From NCBI GenBank assembly GCA_905250115.1, contig CAJNOI010000111.1, positions 62,001-126,000 on the forward strand: a stretch of DNA of 64,000 nt. Direction: 5' to 3'. Source of the stretch: Adineta steineri. Its lineage: Eukaryota > Rotifera > Eurotatoria > Adinetida > Adinetidae. A program made the position numbers and the translations under genes. Every line of letters starts with the position of its first letter. Position 1 is the stretch's first letter. Under the pieces are notes generated by a model that saw only the letters and a program-made list of their open reading frames with translations, made no database searches and had not been told where the DNA came from. Shown one piece after another: positions 24,401-38,639 of the stretch.

Positions 24401-27400
24401 TTGAACACGTGTAAATCTATTTGATGGTGGACGAGAAAATATTGAAAACCATAAATGACCATCGGACACAATATGATAAGCTTTTTTTGATAATAGATAT
24501 GAAAATTCTTGCTTTTCTGCTTCACTAGCAATTGGTAAAGTTCTTTCAATCTAAATTGAAGTCAAAAATAAGAAATAGTATGTTTTAAATTACACGACTT
24601 ACTCGTCCATCATCTTTTTCAACTGCAAACCATTGTTGACAAATAAAATAAGATTTATCCATAGTTTGTAAATCTCGAACAATAATATATTTTAGATACC
24701 ATGATGCTGAAGAACCTTCACCTGTATTATCATGCCAAATACGAATATAATTTAATAAGCCCAATGATCTAAATATTAATCTTTTATAAAATCTTAAAAA
24801 ATAATAATTTTACTTTGGAACAGCAATAATAAAAGAATCAATTCCACCACGTTGAAGAATTTTTCGATGAGGATCAGAAAATAATCGAATTTGTGTTTGA
24901 TCATTCTCACCCGATAAGACAAAATGAACCTTGTAGAAAGAAAAAGAAAAGTTTCTTTAAGATATTTGCTTTGTACTATATTACTTTTGAATCTGTCCCT
25001 GCATTTGTTCTTTGACCAGTAAAAACAAGAATTTGATAATAATAGTGATTAGATTTATTATTATCAGCTAATGGTGTTACTCCCAACTAAAACAAAAATA
25101 GAAATTTTGATCGTGTGAAATATATAAAACAATATGTTTTAGTTTACTTTTTCAAAATCTTTCTTATCTCCAAATCGTGCATAAATCATTAAAATCATAT
25201 AAAATATTGAAGTAAATATCACTGTTAAATAAACAGTTTTATTTTTTATCAAATCAGCATTTGCAAAAACATAACTCCAATTAATTGGTGTAGGTAAAAC
25301 AATAAAACCACCAGCAAATGTCGTTAAATGAGTTGAAAGACATTCCGTTTCATAGAGATTTGTCAAAGGACCAACTGTTAATCCATCTGATTTCCATTGA
25401 TTATTTTCATCAAGATAATAACAACCTGATGTATATATACGAAGTTCATAATTTGATGTAAAATCATATGGTTCATCGGTGATTGGTAAAGACGTATTTA
25501 TTGATGAATTATTTAAACAATAATTATTAATTTCTGTTGAATTTAATTCTCTTATTCCAAATATTAACGATTGATGATCAGGTGTTTGTTGATTATCAAT
25601 AAAATATCGATATATATCATCATTGGTTAAATCTATAATTACAGTAAAGAAATCCAGATGAATGTTAAAGAAAAGAAAACATACTGAAAGGACAAAAAAT
25701 TGTCCATCCATCAATGAGATTAATTGAACTATTTAATTGTGGTGTTTGATCAAATTTATAAATAAATAAATAAGCAAGACTTCGATTTAAAGAATGAATT
25801 TCCAAATGAACTGAAATTGGAAGTGAACTTGTTATATTAATATAATGATAATTGAATAATAAATTATTAATAGTTGAATTAACTAATGTAACATTTTGTA
25901 AATACATTGATGGAATTAATATATTTGGATCACGAGGAATAATCATTTGTATTGGATTATTTTGGTAGGCTTCAAAAGAAACCTCATTTCCATTTTGATC
26001 AATAATTGATAGTGAAATTGATCTTGAAAGATTTGTATTTTGAAAATTTCCATATGAAGCAAGTGGATCTACTCTTGACTGAATAAAACAAATTATTTAA
26101 TAAAAAATTATTCAAAGTGCAGAAAATTACTCGAAGTGAAATTGAAGAAGTAGACGTTGTATTTAAAATAAAATCTGATGGAATATTGAATTGAGCATTT
26201 TCAACTTGTTTCACAAGTCTATCTTTGAGTGATTGAATTGATATAGTTTCTAATGATACAAATGATTGAGATGTATTCATTAGATAATTTTGACCGATAT
26301 TTATATGAATATTTAATGAAGAAGTTAATAATGATATCATTTGTGTTACTTGAGTATTGATTTGATTTGCTAACTGTTTTTGATAATAAATATTTCGATT
26401 TTTTTCAATTGTTTCAATAGAAAAATCATTTCCATCAGAAAATAAATCTTTTGAAAAGTCAAAATTCAATAATAATTAATTATATTAAAAGGATCTTACT
26501 TAAATTTGACCATGCAGATTCAAGATCAGTATCATAATCAGTAGGTATGGCATTTGCACGAGAATAATCCAAATCAAGTACATCTGTTCGTCCTTGTAAT
26601 GGCGCATTCACACCCTAAAATCATCAAGAGGTTCATAGAGAGGTGACAATACTGATTTCCTATATTTTACGTTCAAAATATTTGAAGCACATTGAAAAAG
26701 TTGATTTGATGCTGATTGAGCATCTTCATATGATATTCTTTCAAACATTGAATATAAAGCAGCAGATAATTCATAACATCTATTTGATACAAGCATCTAG
26801 AATTATTTAAAAATCTTCAATAGAAATATTCTTTATAATTTTTACTAAAGTATTTCGTGTTAATTGATTTGTTGCTTGAGTCAGTTGAGCTAATGATGTT
26901 GATTGTAATATAATACTATTTGATGTTGTTATGAGGAGATTAGTTATAAATGGTAATAGATAATCTCGAACATTTGATAGAGAATTTAATTCTGTATTAT
27001 AATTAATCAAAGCTGATTCATTCAATAGTATTGATATCTATTTTAAAAAAGAAAAAGAATCGAATAAAATCTATTAAATTCAATTACTTGTTGTAATCTT
27101 TGAATTCTTAATGGTGATACTGAAATATTTACAGCTGATATTCCATCTAAAACAAAATTATTTTAATTATTTCTGGTAAATTGAATATAAATATTTACTC
27201 GATATGGCTTTATGTAAATTTTCACTATTCATTTGATTGAATTCTTGTGATAATGAAATAATCATTTGTCCAACAACATTTTGATTTCCACTTGAAAGTA
27301 ATCGAACAATCGGATTATTTGTTATTGTATTTGATGAATTTGTTATTTTATCGATTAAATCATTGATTATTGCCAAATCTGCAATAACATTAACAGAAGA

Positions 27401-30400
27401 TATATTCACTTGTATAACAGAACCCACAAGATCTCGAACATAAACAACAAGATTGAGTAATGAAGTTTCATTATCACCAGCTGGTAATCGAACTTGAAAA
27501 CTAAATTCTGATGAAAATGCAATTATTGTTTGTTGTGATATGTCTGTTGTCCATGCTAAAATGACAGAAAGTACAAAAGTCAGTGGTAGTGAAAATAAAA
27601 CATACTATATAATGAATAATCTTGTATTCCATCTACATCATACCAGTTTGGACACGTAATATTGAATAAAGTAGTTATAGTACCATTAAGAGGATTAATT
27701 GAACACGAACCATTTGAAGGCGCTTGATTAATAACAAAATTCAATGCACTTGTACTTATTGCAGATAGAAATGTATAAACAACTTCAAAACGCCAAAGAC
27801 TTATTTGAAGATTATTAAGAAATAATTGATCTGTTGCTGTGAAATTACTTGTATTTGTACCTGAAATAATTAAGAAATATATAGGATAGTTAAAAAAACA
27901 AGATTTTTACCAAAAAACCAAATATTTTCATATGAACTTGTTTGATTAAATAAAATCCATTGAGTAGAATTTGAAGATGTTGAATTGTCTGATCCTTGGT
28001 AAATATTCCATTTAATACTTTGAAGATTTGTACAAGTTCCAATACAAAGAGTAAATAGAGCAACTTGTGTTGTTGGATTAAGAAGTTGAAATTCAAGATC
28101 TGGAACACACATGGGTGATATTACACAACTAAAATAAATATTTTTCATTGGGATAATTCAATTAAAAACTCCTAAATAATTTACCCGACAGCAATCAGTT
28201 GTGGATGAGTAACTTCAATTGTAACAAGTACAAAACCTGTTGCTTGAATAGAAGAATTTTTACGATTCTCCATATAGACCATAAATTGATACATTTGATT
28301 TAACTGAAGTGAACCACTGAGAACTGTTAGAGATGAATTTGGTGATGAAGTTAAATTACCGAATATCAATCCTGTTTCATTTCCTTTTTAAAAAAGAATA
28401 AAAATGGGTGAATTAGATTGTCATTAACAATTTTACCTGATCGATTTGACAAACATGATGGATTATAAGGATCAACTGTTGAATCATCAATTGATAATAA
28501 TATTCCTTGTATATTTGGAAAATTATATAAATCATAAATTCGACAATAATATGTATATTTCCATTTCTATGATTAAAAATTAAAAAAAAACCTATTTGAT
28601 TATTCACCTACAGATATATTACTTACAGTTGCATCAAATGTATTTTCATCAGGATCAACCGAAAATGTTCCAGGATCAAGTAAAAGATCCTGTTGATCAC
28701 CTCGTGTTATCATAGATGTTCCTAATTGAACAAGATTTGCTGTTATACCTGTTGCCGTTATTCTCACATAAACTGAAGCTGATGATTTTAAATTCGGTGA
28801 ATCAACCATTGTTACAGTTAATGTTAATTGATAAATACCATAATCAAGAGTTCTTGCTGGAATATAAAGTTCACTATATGTTGTCATAACTTTTTCATTT
28901 AATACAATTTCAAAGGAACAACTAGTTGAAGTACAATTCTTTACTGTCCATTTTTTAGTTATCGAAAGTGAACCATCACAATTAAATTCAATCATTGAAC
29001 TAATAAAAAAATCTTGGCTACGTCGATACGACATTGGAGATGATAGAGATGATTGCCCAGGAATCAATGTAATCGTCGGTGAATTACAAGCTAATTTAGA
29101 AAAGAAAAATCGATAAACTATATTTTATATTAGTTATATTATTACTTTCATTAATATTTAATGTTTGAGAAGTTGTTATGGATGCTGTGTTTGACATTAT
29201 TGTTGAGTCTTTTACTGTTGAAATGAAGATATCTAAGAATAATGATTAAATAAAATTCAACCAAAATGACTCTGATCAATATACCTTCCAGAGTTTGTGT
29301 CGTACTTTCACCAACAGTCGTTTGGATAATACTTGTAGTACTACTGCTGGTGGTAGTAGTAGTGCTACTTGATGTACTACTGCTGCTTGTGGTAGTACTA
29401 CTTGAAGTGCTGCTGCTACTTGTTGTAGTACTTGTGATGATAGTAGTAGTAGTAGCACTATTGGTGGTGCTGGTGGTGGTGGCAGTGGTAGTGGTACTTG
29501 TAGCAATGATACTGCTTGTAGTACTGCTGGTGGTAGTAGTAGTTATACTACTGCTACTTGTGGTACTGGTAGTGGTAGTAGTAGTGGTGGTGGTCGGTTT
29601 TGCTGGAATATAAAACAATTGTGCTTTACTCAGTCAAATTAGAGAGAATTTACACTAAAAACATCAATATGAGATCAAATGATAGTCGCAAAAAACTAAT
29701 TATCAACTACAATTTCATAATGTTTCATTATTTACAAATAACTTACTGCAGTTGTTGATTTGCAGAGTGAATTGTTGTACTCGATTATTACTTTGATCAG
29801 TAACATATATATTTCCACAACTATCAAAACTAAAAGTCGATGGATTACTTAATTGATTGGATGCTGAACCACTGGTAGATGTACATGCAATTATACATCG
29901 AAAGCCATTAGGTCCTGAACCAATAATACGATTATTATTACTGTCTATAATAAAAAGATATCCATCGCCATCAAGTGCAACATCACTAGGACAACTAAGT
30001 GAGATTGTTCCATTAGCTGTACTTCCTGCTACTGTCGTTGCTGTTACTTGTCCAGATAAAAATAATTGTACTCGATTGTTTCCACAATCAGCAACATATA
30101 AATTAAGATTTGTATCAACAAAGATTCCACGAGGATTATCAAGTGTATTTGAAGTTGATCCAGAACAACCTGTACCAGCTGCAACGATCCACAGACTTGA
30201 ATTGCCATTCAATGATTTTATAGCAACTTGACTTTGAGTATACATTGAACAGTAAAGATTATTATTAATATCGATAAAGAGATCATAACATGCACCTTGA
30301 ACTTGCATTATTGAACTACTTATATTTCCGTATGATGCCCATTTATCGACTCGATTATTTGCATATCCATTATCGACATAAATATCACCAGTGATGGTAG

Positions 30401-32312
30401 CAAAGATACTATATGGAGAAGTAACACCACTAGTAATATTTCTTGTAGGTATACTACTTCCTGATAACCATACTTGAATTTGATTGTTTGCTTTATTGGC
30501 TACATAAACCGTATTGCTAGTGTCTATAAAAATTCCATATGGACTTGTGCCAACGGTACTACTATTTGCAAAAATGATAGCAACACTATCCCAAGTAGCA
30601 TAGGCGCCAAATTTTGGTTGGTTGAATGATATAACTAAAATAATATTAATTTTATTTCTTTTCTGCTATGTACAAACTACATAGTGGAATAACAAACAGC
30701 GATGCCCAAACTCACAGTTTAAGAATATTCATGTACTCTAGATGCTAAAATAGTTTGTGACGAGGCTTTCACTATTCAATAAGGCCTGTTTAGAATGCAA
30801 AACATGTATAGCAAGATATTGTGATATTGGTTTTTTTTCGAGTTATGACTATTTTACTATGCTTCTGACCTGTAAAACTACATGTGTTAAAAAACATATA
30901 ATGTTACCATTTTCATCTGATATGTACTCTACATTAATATTCTTTCGTAAAAACTAACATATTCATCGAACTTCTCCTAGTAAGCGAGAGTGACGATGAA
31001 TGTATTAAATACTCATTATCAGTTATTACTTTACCATTAGAATAAGATACGGATGTTGATGCAGTGGTCGTCTGAATGATGCTCATCATAGTTGTTGCTA
31101 CAAACAAAGATAGTTTCTTAACAATATAGAAAAAGAAAGAAAGAAAGACATATTTAACTTACTGGTAGTTGTTACTGTGGTTGTATCTAAAACAAATAGA
31201 ATTTTATTTATTTTAGATATTGAATAGGAGCGTTCATCATCATATATGCTTATACTTACTACATGAGTTTGATAAAAAGAGAAATTTTTGTACTCTCTGA
31301 TTGTATTGATCGATGACAAATATATTTCCATAACTGTCAAAACTCATGCTTTGTGGATAATATAATTGGCTGGATGATGAACCATATGATCCAAAACATG
31401 CTGCTATACATCGAAAGCCATTAGGTCCTGAACCAATAATACGATTGTTGCCATTGTCAACAATAAAAACATATCCATCACTATCGAGTATAACTCCAGT
31501 TGGAATGGAGAGTGTGATGGCTCCTGTTGATATTGTTATTCCATTTGATTGTCCTGATGCAAATTTTTGAATCCGATTATTTCCATTATCAGCCACATAT
31601 AAGTTTAAGTATTTATCGATAAAGATTCCATAAGGACTATGAAGTGTGGTCGATGTCGATCCAGCTGTATTACTTACACCGGCGACATTAGTCCATACAT
31701 TTAAATTTTGGGTCAATGATTTATAGATAACTTGATGATAAGAAGACAGTGAGCAGTAAAGCATATTATTGATATCGACAAAAAGACCGTAACATTGCCC
31801 GCACATATACATTGCTGGAACACTGCTTGTTGAATTCCATCCCCACTTATCAGTCCGATAATTTGTGTTGCCATTGTCGACATAAACATCACTATTGTCC
31901 GTAACGAAGACGCTATAAGGTGTAGATAGGCCACCAGAGTAATTGCCTGTAAGTGTGGTACTTCCGTTAAACCACACTTGAATCCTCCCATTCGATCGAT
32001 CAGCGACATAAACGCTGTTATCTGTATTGACAAAAATGCCTAAAGGTAGTGTGCCAATCGTGGTGCCATCGGCAAAAGTTATAGCCGCCTGGTTCCACGT
32101 TGCATTTGCACAAAGTTTTGGTTGATTGTATGAAATACCTGTGAAAAATCATAGAACTATGAGATAGAATGCGAACAGTAATGATCATCATAAACTCAGA
32201 ATCTAACTGTTGAATTTAGTGTGATGTTAAACAATGTTATCGAGTTCGTACCTGTTATTTGTCTAACAATCAGCAAAAACAACCAAACATTGAGATAGTC
32301 AAAAAGTATCAT
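21422..32312 (-). CDS. Polycystin-1-like receptor-channel with two N-terminal NHL propellers
   Basis: A minus-strand gene of about 2,800 residues. Checked exons: 32252-32312 (signal peptide), 31260-32138 (NHL 1), 31164-31187, 31035-31097, 29747-30634 (NHL 2), 29285-29602 (Thr/Ser stalk), 29146-29232, 28627-29090 (REJ start), 28437-28566, 28185-28383, 27911-28128, 27606-27860, 27199-27555, 27088-27146, 26846-27037, 26671-26796, 26500-26614, 26131-26447, 25685-26078, 25148-25632 (GPS: ECLSTHLTTFAGG, then TM1), then PLAT exons 24985-25086, 24814-24929, 24603-24768 and 24037-24550. Phases agree through all of these. Distal exons down to 21422 are approximate; they hold the extracellular polycystin domain (22620-23280), TM2-6 (21840-22510, ending FLSIINDSFRHAKDD) and a short C-terminal helix. 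Known polycystins are GPS-cleaved and form calcium-permeable channels, often in cilia or sperm. The NHL front is the unusual part. Confidence 0.85.
29285..29602. repeat. Trinucleotide low-complexity tract encoding Thr/Ser stalk
   Basis: Degenerate (AGT/GTA/GGT)n on the plus strand encodes a mucin-like Thr/Ser run on the minus strand between NHL 2 and REJ. The opposite-strand hydrophobic frame over the same bases is a by-product. The length probably varies between alleles. Confidence 0.8.
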
Positions 32313-32319
32313 TTCGAAT

Positions 32320-34030
32320 ATCTAAAATATAATTCGATTTTATATTAATGGAATGATATTGGTCAATATCAAATATTTTCACAACATCACAAGACTATAT
32401 ATTCCTTCGCATAATAAGTAGGAATTGTATTTATACGCTAGATAATCCGGATAGAAAATGGTTCGTGTATTTAAAAGGATTGTGAATTTTCATCGTATTT
32501 CAAAACAATCATTTACGACGTTATTTGCCATCATATTCTCATAAACTTCTTGTACTTCCACGCTCTCTGAAGAATATAAAAATTAATATCTGTAATCCTC
32601 AGTCTGACTGAAGGTTCTAATTCTTTTTATTCTGATGCAGCTTCTATGATATATCATACACGCTGAATAAGAAAAAAATAGAACTGGTTCCTACGCCCAG
32701 GTATATAACTTTGATAATAATCTTTAGAAAAATGTAAATACTTATTCATCGATTCGATATAATAAATAACCTAAACAGAAAACTGAAACTTGCTTTACAA
32801 TAGAATTACTTGCGACGATGTTTTTATCTAGTTGATATACATTCTCTGAAATATAAATAAAGTTATTATTTTTTTGAGAGTTTGTTCAAAGACGAACAAA
32901 GAAATGGGAAAGACATGACTTATTTATTACTTCAGTTTTTCCATTTCCTGTAAAATATTATTTTCATAAGTATTATGAATATGAGATAAAAAATAGGATG
33001 TATATCTTATGTAATTAGTGAAGTAGAAAGAAAAGTTTAGTAAATAATTTCAAAAGAAGTACTGTAAAATACTCTTCCATTTGGTTAAAGAGTAAACAAC
33101 TCATTTTGAAATATTTAAAACTATGATAAAAACTAATTATATTTAAAATAGTTATATCAGATTTTTATTTTTGATATTAAAAGTACAAAAGAATTCATTT
33201 TAAATCGATTTCTATGTCAATGTTCAAACTGAGATTAGTCTCAAGATTGACATCATATTCTGTTTCTTGTTGGTAAATTGTCTACAGCTTTACTGATTCC
33301 AACTTAGTTGATCAGGTGTCGTTTGTGTAATTTAGAAAGTTGTCGAGTCATCAATGATTCAGTAAGAAATTAAAGTTTTGATGTTACATTCAGTCTCGGA
33401 TCATAGATTAAAATTTATCTTTTTTATGAAGAATCATTTTTATACTATGCATTACTAAACTAAAATTCAATTTCTATGAAAAATTTGTAATCATTTAAAA
33501 GTGCATTACTACTTCAAGAAAATAACTACATTTTTTTAGAACAAAAAAAAGCAAATAGAAAAATGATTAATAAAAATATTTCCGTAATTATATTTGATAT
33601 TTAATTATTTAGTTTTTAATAGTTTTTTTCTTCTACAATATTATTCCTTTCTTTTATTCTTCATTACAAACTTTAAACAATGAATAAATAATCGCACTTT
33701 ACATTTAATACAAATAAATGTTAATCAGTAATATCATTTAAATAATAATATATTGAAAGATTAGATTAATACTAAGAAAACGCATAATCGTGCGTATCAA
33801 TCATTAAAAACAGGTTCTCTATTAGACACCTTGATTTATGCAGACATTACATTTAAGAAAAGACAAATATATGACGTATTATATGATTCATTTGTTATAA
33901 GAAAAAAAGAATCAAAATAATAGTTATTACTCAATATATCGAAAGCATTCTTACACACACATGATATTTCAAATACTGTATTCAATAGTTGTCAAAGCTT
34001 GATTATTTACTTTAGTGAGATGATTCTTGT
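32320..34030. other. AT-rich intergenic DNA upstream of the polycystin gene
   Basis: This stretch should include the promoter of the gene starting at 32312. No coding motif, RNA gene or repeat was recognised. Confidence 0.4.
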
Positions 34031-34037
34031 CTGTAAT

Positions 34038-34150
34038 ACCCCTCACCCTTTATTATGAGTTTGAGTGAGGGGTGAGAGTGGATGTGGGTATGCATGCGGG
34101 TGTATATGTGAAATGAACAGAATACCAACACTCACCTCCCACACCCTCGT
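34038..34150. repeat. Telomere-like inverted repeat (copy 9)
   Basis: The left part holds TGAGTGAGGGGTGAGAGTGG and GATGTGGGTATGCATGCGGG. The right arm is ACACTCACCTCCCACACCCT. A separate CCCCTCACCC at 34039-34048 pairs with GAGTGAGGGG at 34063-34072. It ends directly before the RNase D-like remnant. Confidence 0.6.
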
Positions 34151-34151
34151 G

Positions 34152-35361
34152 TATACCACATTAATCATTTTACATTATCATTAACGTTGACATCTATTAT
34201 CGATGACGTGAACAAGTGTATTAAATTCAGTATCGATACAGAATCTAATAAGTATTCTAATCAAATTGCTTTGATTCAAATTAATACGATTTTATCAACA
34301 TTACCTGCTCTTGTACTTATAGTTGAACTTAATCAATTACCACATGTTAATTCAGATTCATTTGAACAAATACGTTTATTATTTAGATTATTATTTAAAC
34401 CAAGTAACAGTATCTATTGTTGGGGAAGGCTCTGAGTTTCGATATTTTTTCTTTAACTTTAGCATGTCGTACAGTAAATCTACAGGATGACTTTAAGGTT
34501 TGCTTAGAGGGGAACCCGCCTTCTTGTGAGGAGTGCGGTTATGATGGGAACGACATTTATAATCGATGCAACTGTAGATGGCTGCCATATATTGGAACTG
34601 ATGAAACTTGGAGTATACAAAATGCAATTCGATTTACATCACGTCTATTCCTCGACAAATCTTATACCAGAGCAGAATGGGGTCAGTTATTAGATGAAGA
34701 TTATTCCAGAATACCAAAGTCAAGATTAAGATTATTAATTAATTATGTTGCTTATGATGTATTAACAGCATCTAATTTAGTTAATCCAGTTATGGAAAAA
34801 TGGTCATACAAGGAATTTAGTGAAGCATCAATGACTTTTTTATTAACAGATACATCATCTTCAACATTGACACATACAACAACATCATTAAAAATTGACA
34901 AAATTAAAAAAAATATTAATGATAATACCTTTAAAAATGTTTTAAATTTTTTAGAACCAATTTCTGATGATGAATTAAATGGAAATGAAGGGGATAATGT
35001 TAATAGAAATGAAGAAGATAATGTTAATGGATATGGGGAGAGATCTGCTGGCGTAAGTCGGCCAGATCCTGCACCAAGAAGAGTTCGTCGAAGAAATCCA
35101 CAATGGAAGAATCTACGAAATAAGAATGTTTCGTTACAAGATTCCATCACATGACGTTGTTACAATCGCTTCACATTACGCCAGATGTGAAAAATTCTTT
35201 GTTTTTACAATATTATATTTACACATATTAAATTAGATGATTCAGGTGAAAATTTAATGATTGGTTTATCAAATGATGAACGAAGAAGAGAAGCAGGACG
35301 AACATTATCAAGCAACATCTTTAGCAAGAACAGTTATTACTATTATAGAAAAAATTTCGGT
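34152..35361 (+). pseudogene. RNase D-like (DEDD 3'-5' exonuclease) remnant, 5'-truncated and frameshifted
   Basis: The first part (34184-34434) reads a DEDD-exonuclease start: FSIDTESNKYSNQIALIQI, then VLIVELNQLP and YCWG. Asp-x-Glu of ExoI is present. The frame then ends at a TGA, and the homologous sequence continues in another frame (34417-35154): the CNCRWLPYIG region, ETWSIQNAIRF, RLFLDKSYTRAEWG and LLINYVAYDVLTASNLV, then an acidic and Arg-rich segment. A third piece in yet another frame (about 35223-35361) reads KLDDSGENLMIGL. No 5' start is visible. The remnant begins just after a telomere-like repeat. I recognise this two-part layout from bdelloid RNase D-like proteins. It is probably non-functional, although one shift might be an unrecognised intron. 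Confidence 0.65.
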
Positions 35362-35599
35362 AAAGTTATTTTTTTATTTTTTTGTTGTTAATTCCTTTTC
35401 TTTTTTTTCTCATATTGTTGTTACTATATTTTGTTGTTATGTTTTCACATGAAAAAAGTATTTTTTCTTTTGTAAAAATTGTTTTTGTTATCGTAGAAGG
35501 GTGTTATGATATGAAATATCATGACATCTATACCGTTTATTTCTTTCCTGTTCTCCTCTGTTCTCTCTACATATACATTTAATAGATAAAGAAGAAGAG

Positions 35600-36670
35600 G
35601 CAGTTATGCTTTAACATATCGAACTCGACGTCTCCTTTTCTTATACTGATAACAAAGCATAACACTCTATCATTCTTATCTCACCCACACCATCTACATC
35701 CATCATCATTGGCCGTTTTCAGGTAAGATTGTTTTTCCCTTTTTTGCGCTGTATGCACATATACGATAAGACCTAACAATGATGAAGATCTACGTTTTCT
35801 TTATGATTGCTAGGAGATATCTTTTCTATCTATCTATTATAATCTATCTATTTCTTTCTTCTCTCTCTCTATCTATCTATGTACCTATATAAGCGTGTAT
35901 GTGTGTATGTTACGGTGTGATTTTTCAATCTTTCAAATAAAAAAACACATCAGCTTATCGAAGCGAGCTAACAATGATCAACTAATTAATAATATTTGGA
36001 TAATTAGATCGGTGTCGAAAATGTTAAGTAACACGGAAGAGGCTGTTGGTAAATAAAAAAACGTTCATTATTCGGATCAATAATATATATAATCTCTATT
36101 TTAGCACGAGAAAGCAACAAAAGAAATGATTATCCGTATGTTTCTTTCCAATATTCGTGTAAAACGAAGGATATAATTCTTTTTACTAAATATTATGGTT
36201 CTAATCCAGATATAGTACCCAGGACGATGGTTTCTGAAGCAGGATTCCATGAATTTCCGGACGGAACCCGCCCGGAAAATGCTAGGAATCCGATGAAGAA
36301 GTGAGGTAATCGTATCCGGTTGCCGGTTTTGGCATGTTCTTGTCGGTTCCGGTCCAAACCAGATAAAGTCGGTCACCGGATCCGTTCAACGGGAATACTG
36401 CTTTCATGAAATCTCCGGAATACCACCGTACCGGATTGTTCGACCTGTGTTATCATTATTCTTCTGATAGTAATCGCTCGAAGTTAACAATATCTTCTTC
36501 ATTTTGTGACATATTTATATCTTTGCTTTATGTAATTGATTTAAGTTTCTTTTTTTAATGGACGTCATCAATTCATTTTTCTTGTTTATTTTCATTTTCA
36601 TTATTTAATGGAATACATAATCAAGATTAACAAATAAATTAAAAGTAAAAACTGATCGTATTTAACAAAA
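35600..36670. other. Intergenic DNA with simple repeats
   Basis: A CTAT/ATCT-rich microsatellite runs from about 35825 to 35885. No gene is visible. A GC-richer block at 36230-36445 is listed separately. Confidence 0.5.
36230..36445. other. CCGG-rich compositional island
   Basis: About 215 bp that is far more GC-rich than its surroundings and contains many CCGG/CGG words (TTTCCGGACGGAACCCGCCC, GTTGCCGGTTTTGG, TCACCGGATCCG, CTCCGGAATACC, TACCGGATTG). It has no open frame of note, and I did not find clear terminal repeats or a target duplication. It is probably a fragment of a transposable element or foreign insertion. Confidence 0.4.
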
Positions 36671-36673
36671 AGA

Positions 36674-36764
36674 AGTGTGGATGGTGGGTGGGTGAATGTG
36701 GGCAGGAGTGTCTATTATGAGAGAAGAATAACATATACACTTACACTCACACCCACACGCTCAA
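36674..36764. repeat. Telomere-like inverted repeat (copy 10)
   Basis: The left arm GTGTGGATGGTGGGTGGGTG (then AATGTGGG) faces the right arm TTACACTCACACCCACACGC ending TCAAG. It lies between the CCGG-rich island and the 3' end of the protease gene. Confidence 0.65.
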
Positions 36765-36882
36765 GATGGTTTTTCATTGCATGATATCTTTATACAATAA
36801 TTACGAGTTTTTATTTGATAAGAAAGTAGAAGCAATACCAATAATTTATGCAGATGAGTTTAGATTTTATCTTGAAAAAGTT

Positions 36883-38023
<1,141 letters not shown>

Positions 38024-38639
38024 CGAATGAATTTCAACACAAGTGAATGGTATAAAACTTTATTCCATTACTCCTCTCTTATCTACAACTACGTCATCAA
38101 AAATGACGTCTAATATGTTTATCACAGATCATTTTACATCACCGTCAATATTAAAGTATTGTTTTGTTATTATTCAAAATATGGTGATATATTTTTTTAC
38201 GAATTTACTTTTTTTTAACGAAGAAATTAACATCAACAACATTCTCTTCATTGTTAAGCATGGCAATCTGAAATAAATCATCTTCTTATATGAATATTCT
38301 TTGTTTTGATTTTAAATTTGATAGTTCATTCAGACACGTTGTCAAAAAACAATCAATAAAAACAGTGTAAATATCATAGAATTATGTTTAACATTAAATT
38401 TTTTAAATTATACATGCAACTCTATACATGTTTGAAAAATATTATTAATAAGCACTGTAAGATTTAGTTATGTTTGAATAGTATTTATCATATGATGGCA
38501 AATAATGAAATCAGATATTACTCGATAAATGAAACTTGAGTAATACAATTAATTAAAGTCTACATATTCCTTTTGATATTTAACAAAAAACAAAAACATC
38601 AAAACAATATTAGAATTTATTCATTTTAGTTATAAGATT

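Noticed and set aside
29266..29613. 115-residue hydrophobic Val/Leu-rich plus-strand frame
   Set aside because: It is the reverse complement of the Thr/Ser-rich trinucleotide tract of the polycystin gene. Thr/Ser codons read backwards give Val/Leu runs.
35825..35885. CTAT/ATCT tract as a possible regulatory or replication element
   Set aside because: It is an ordinary tetranucleotide microsatellite with no other signal around it.
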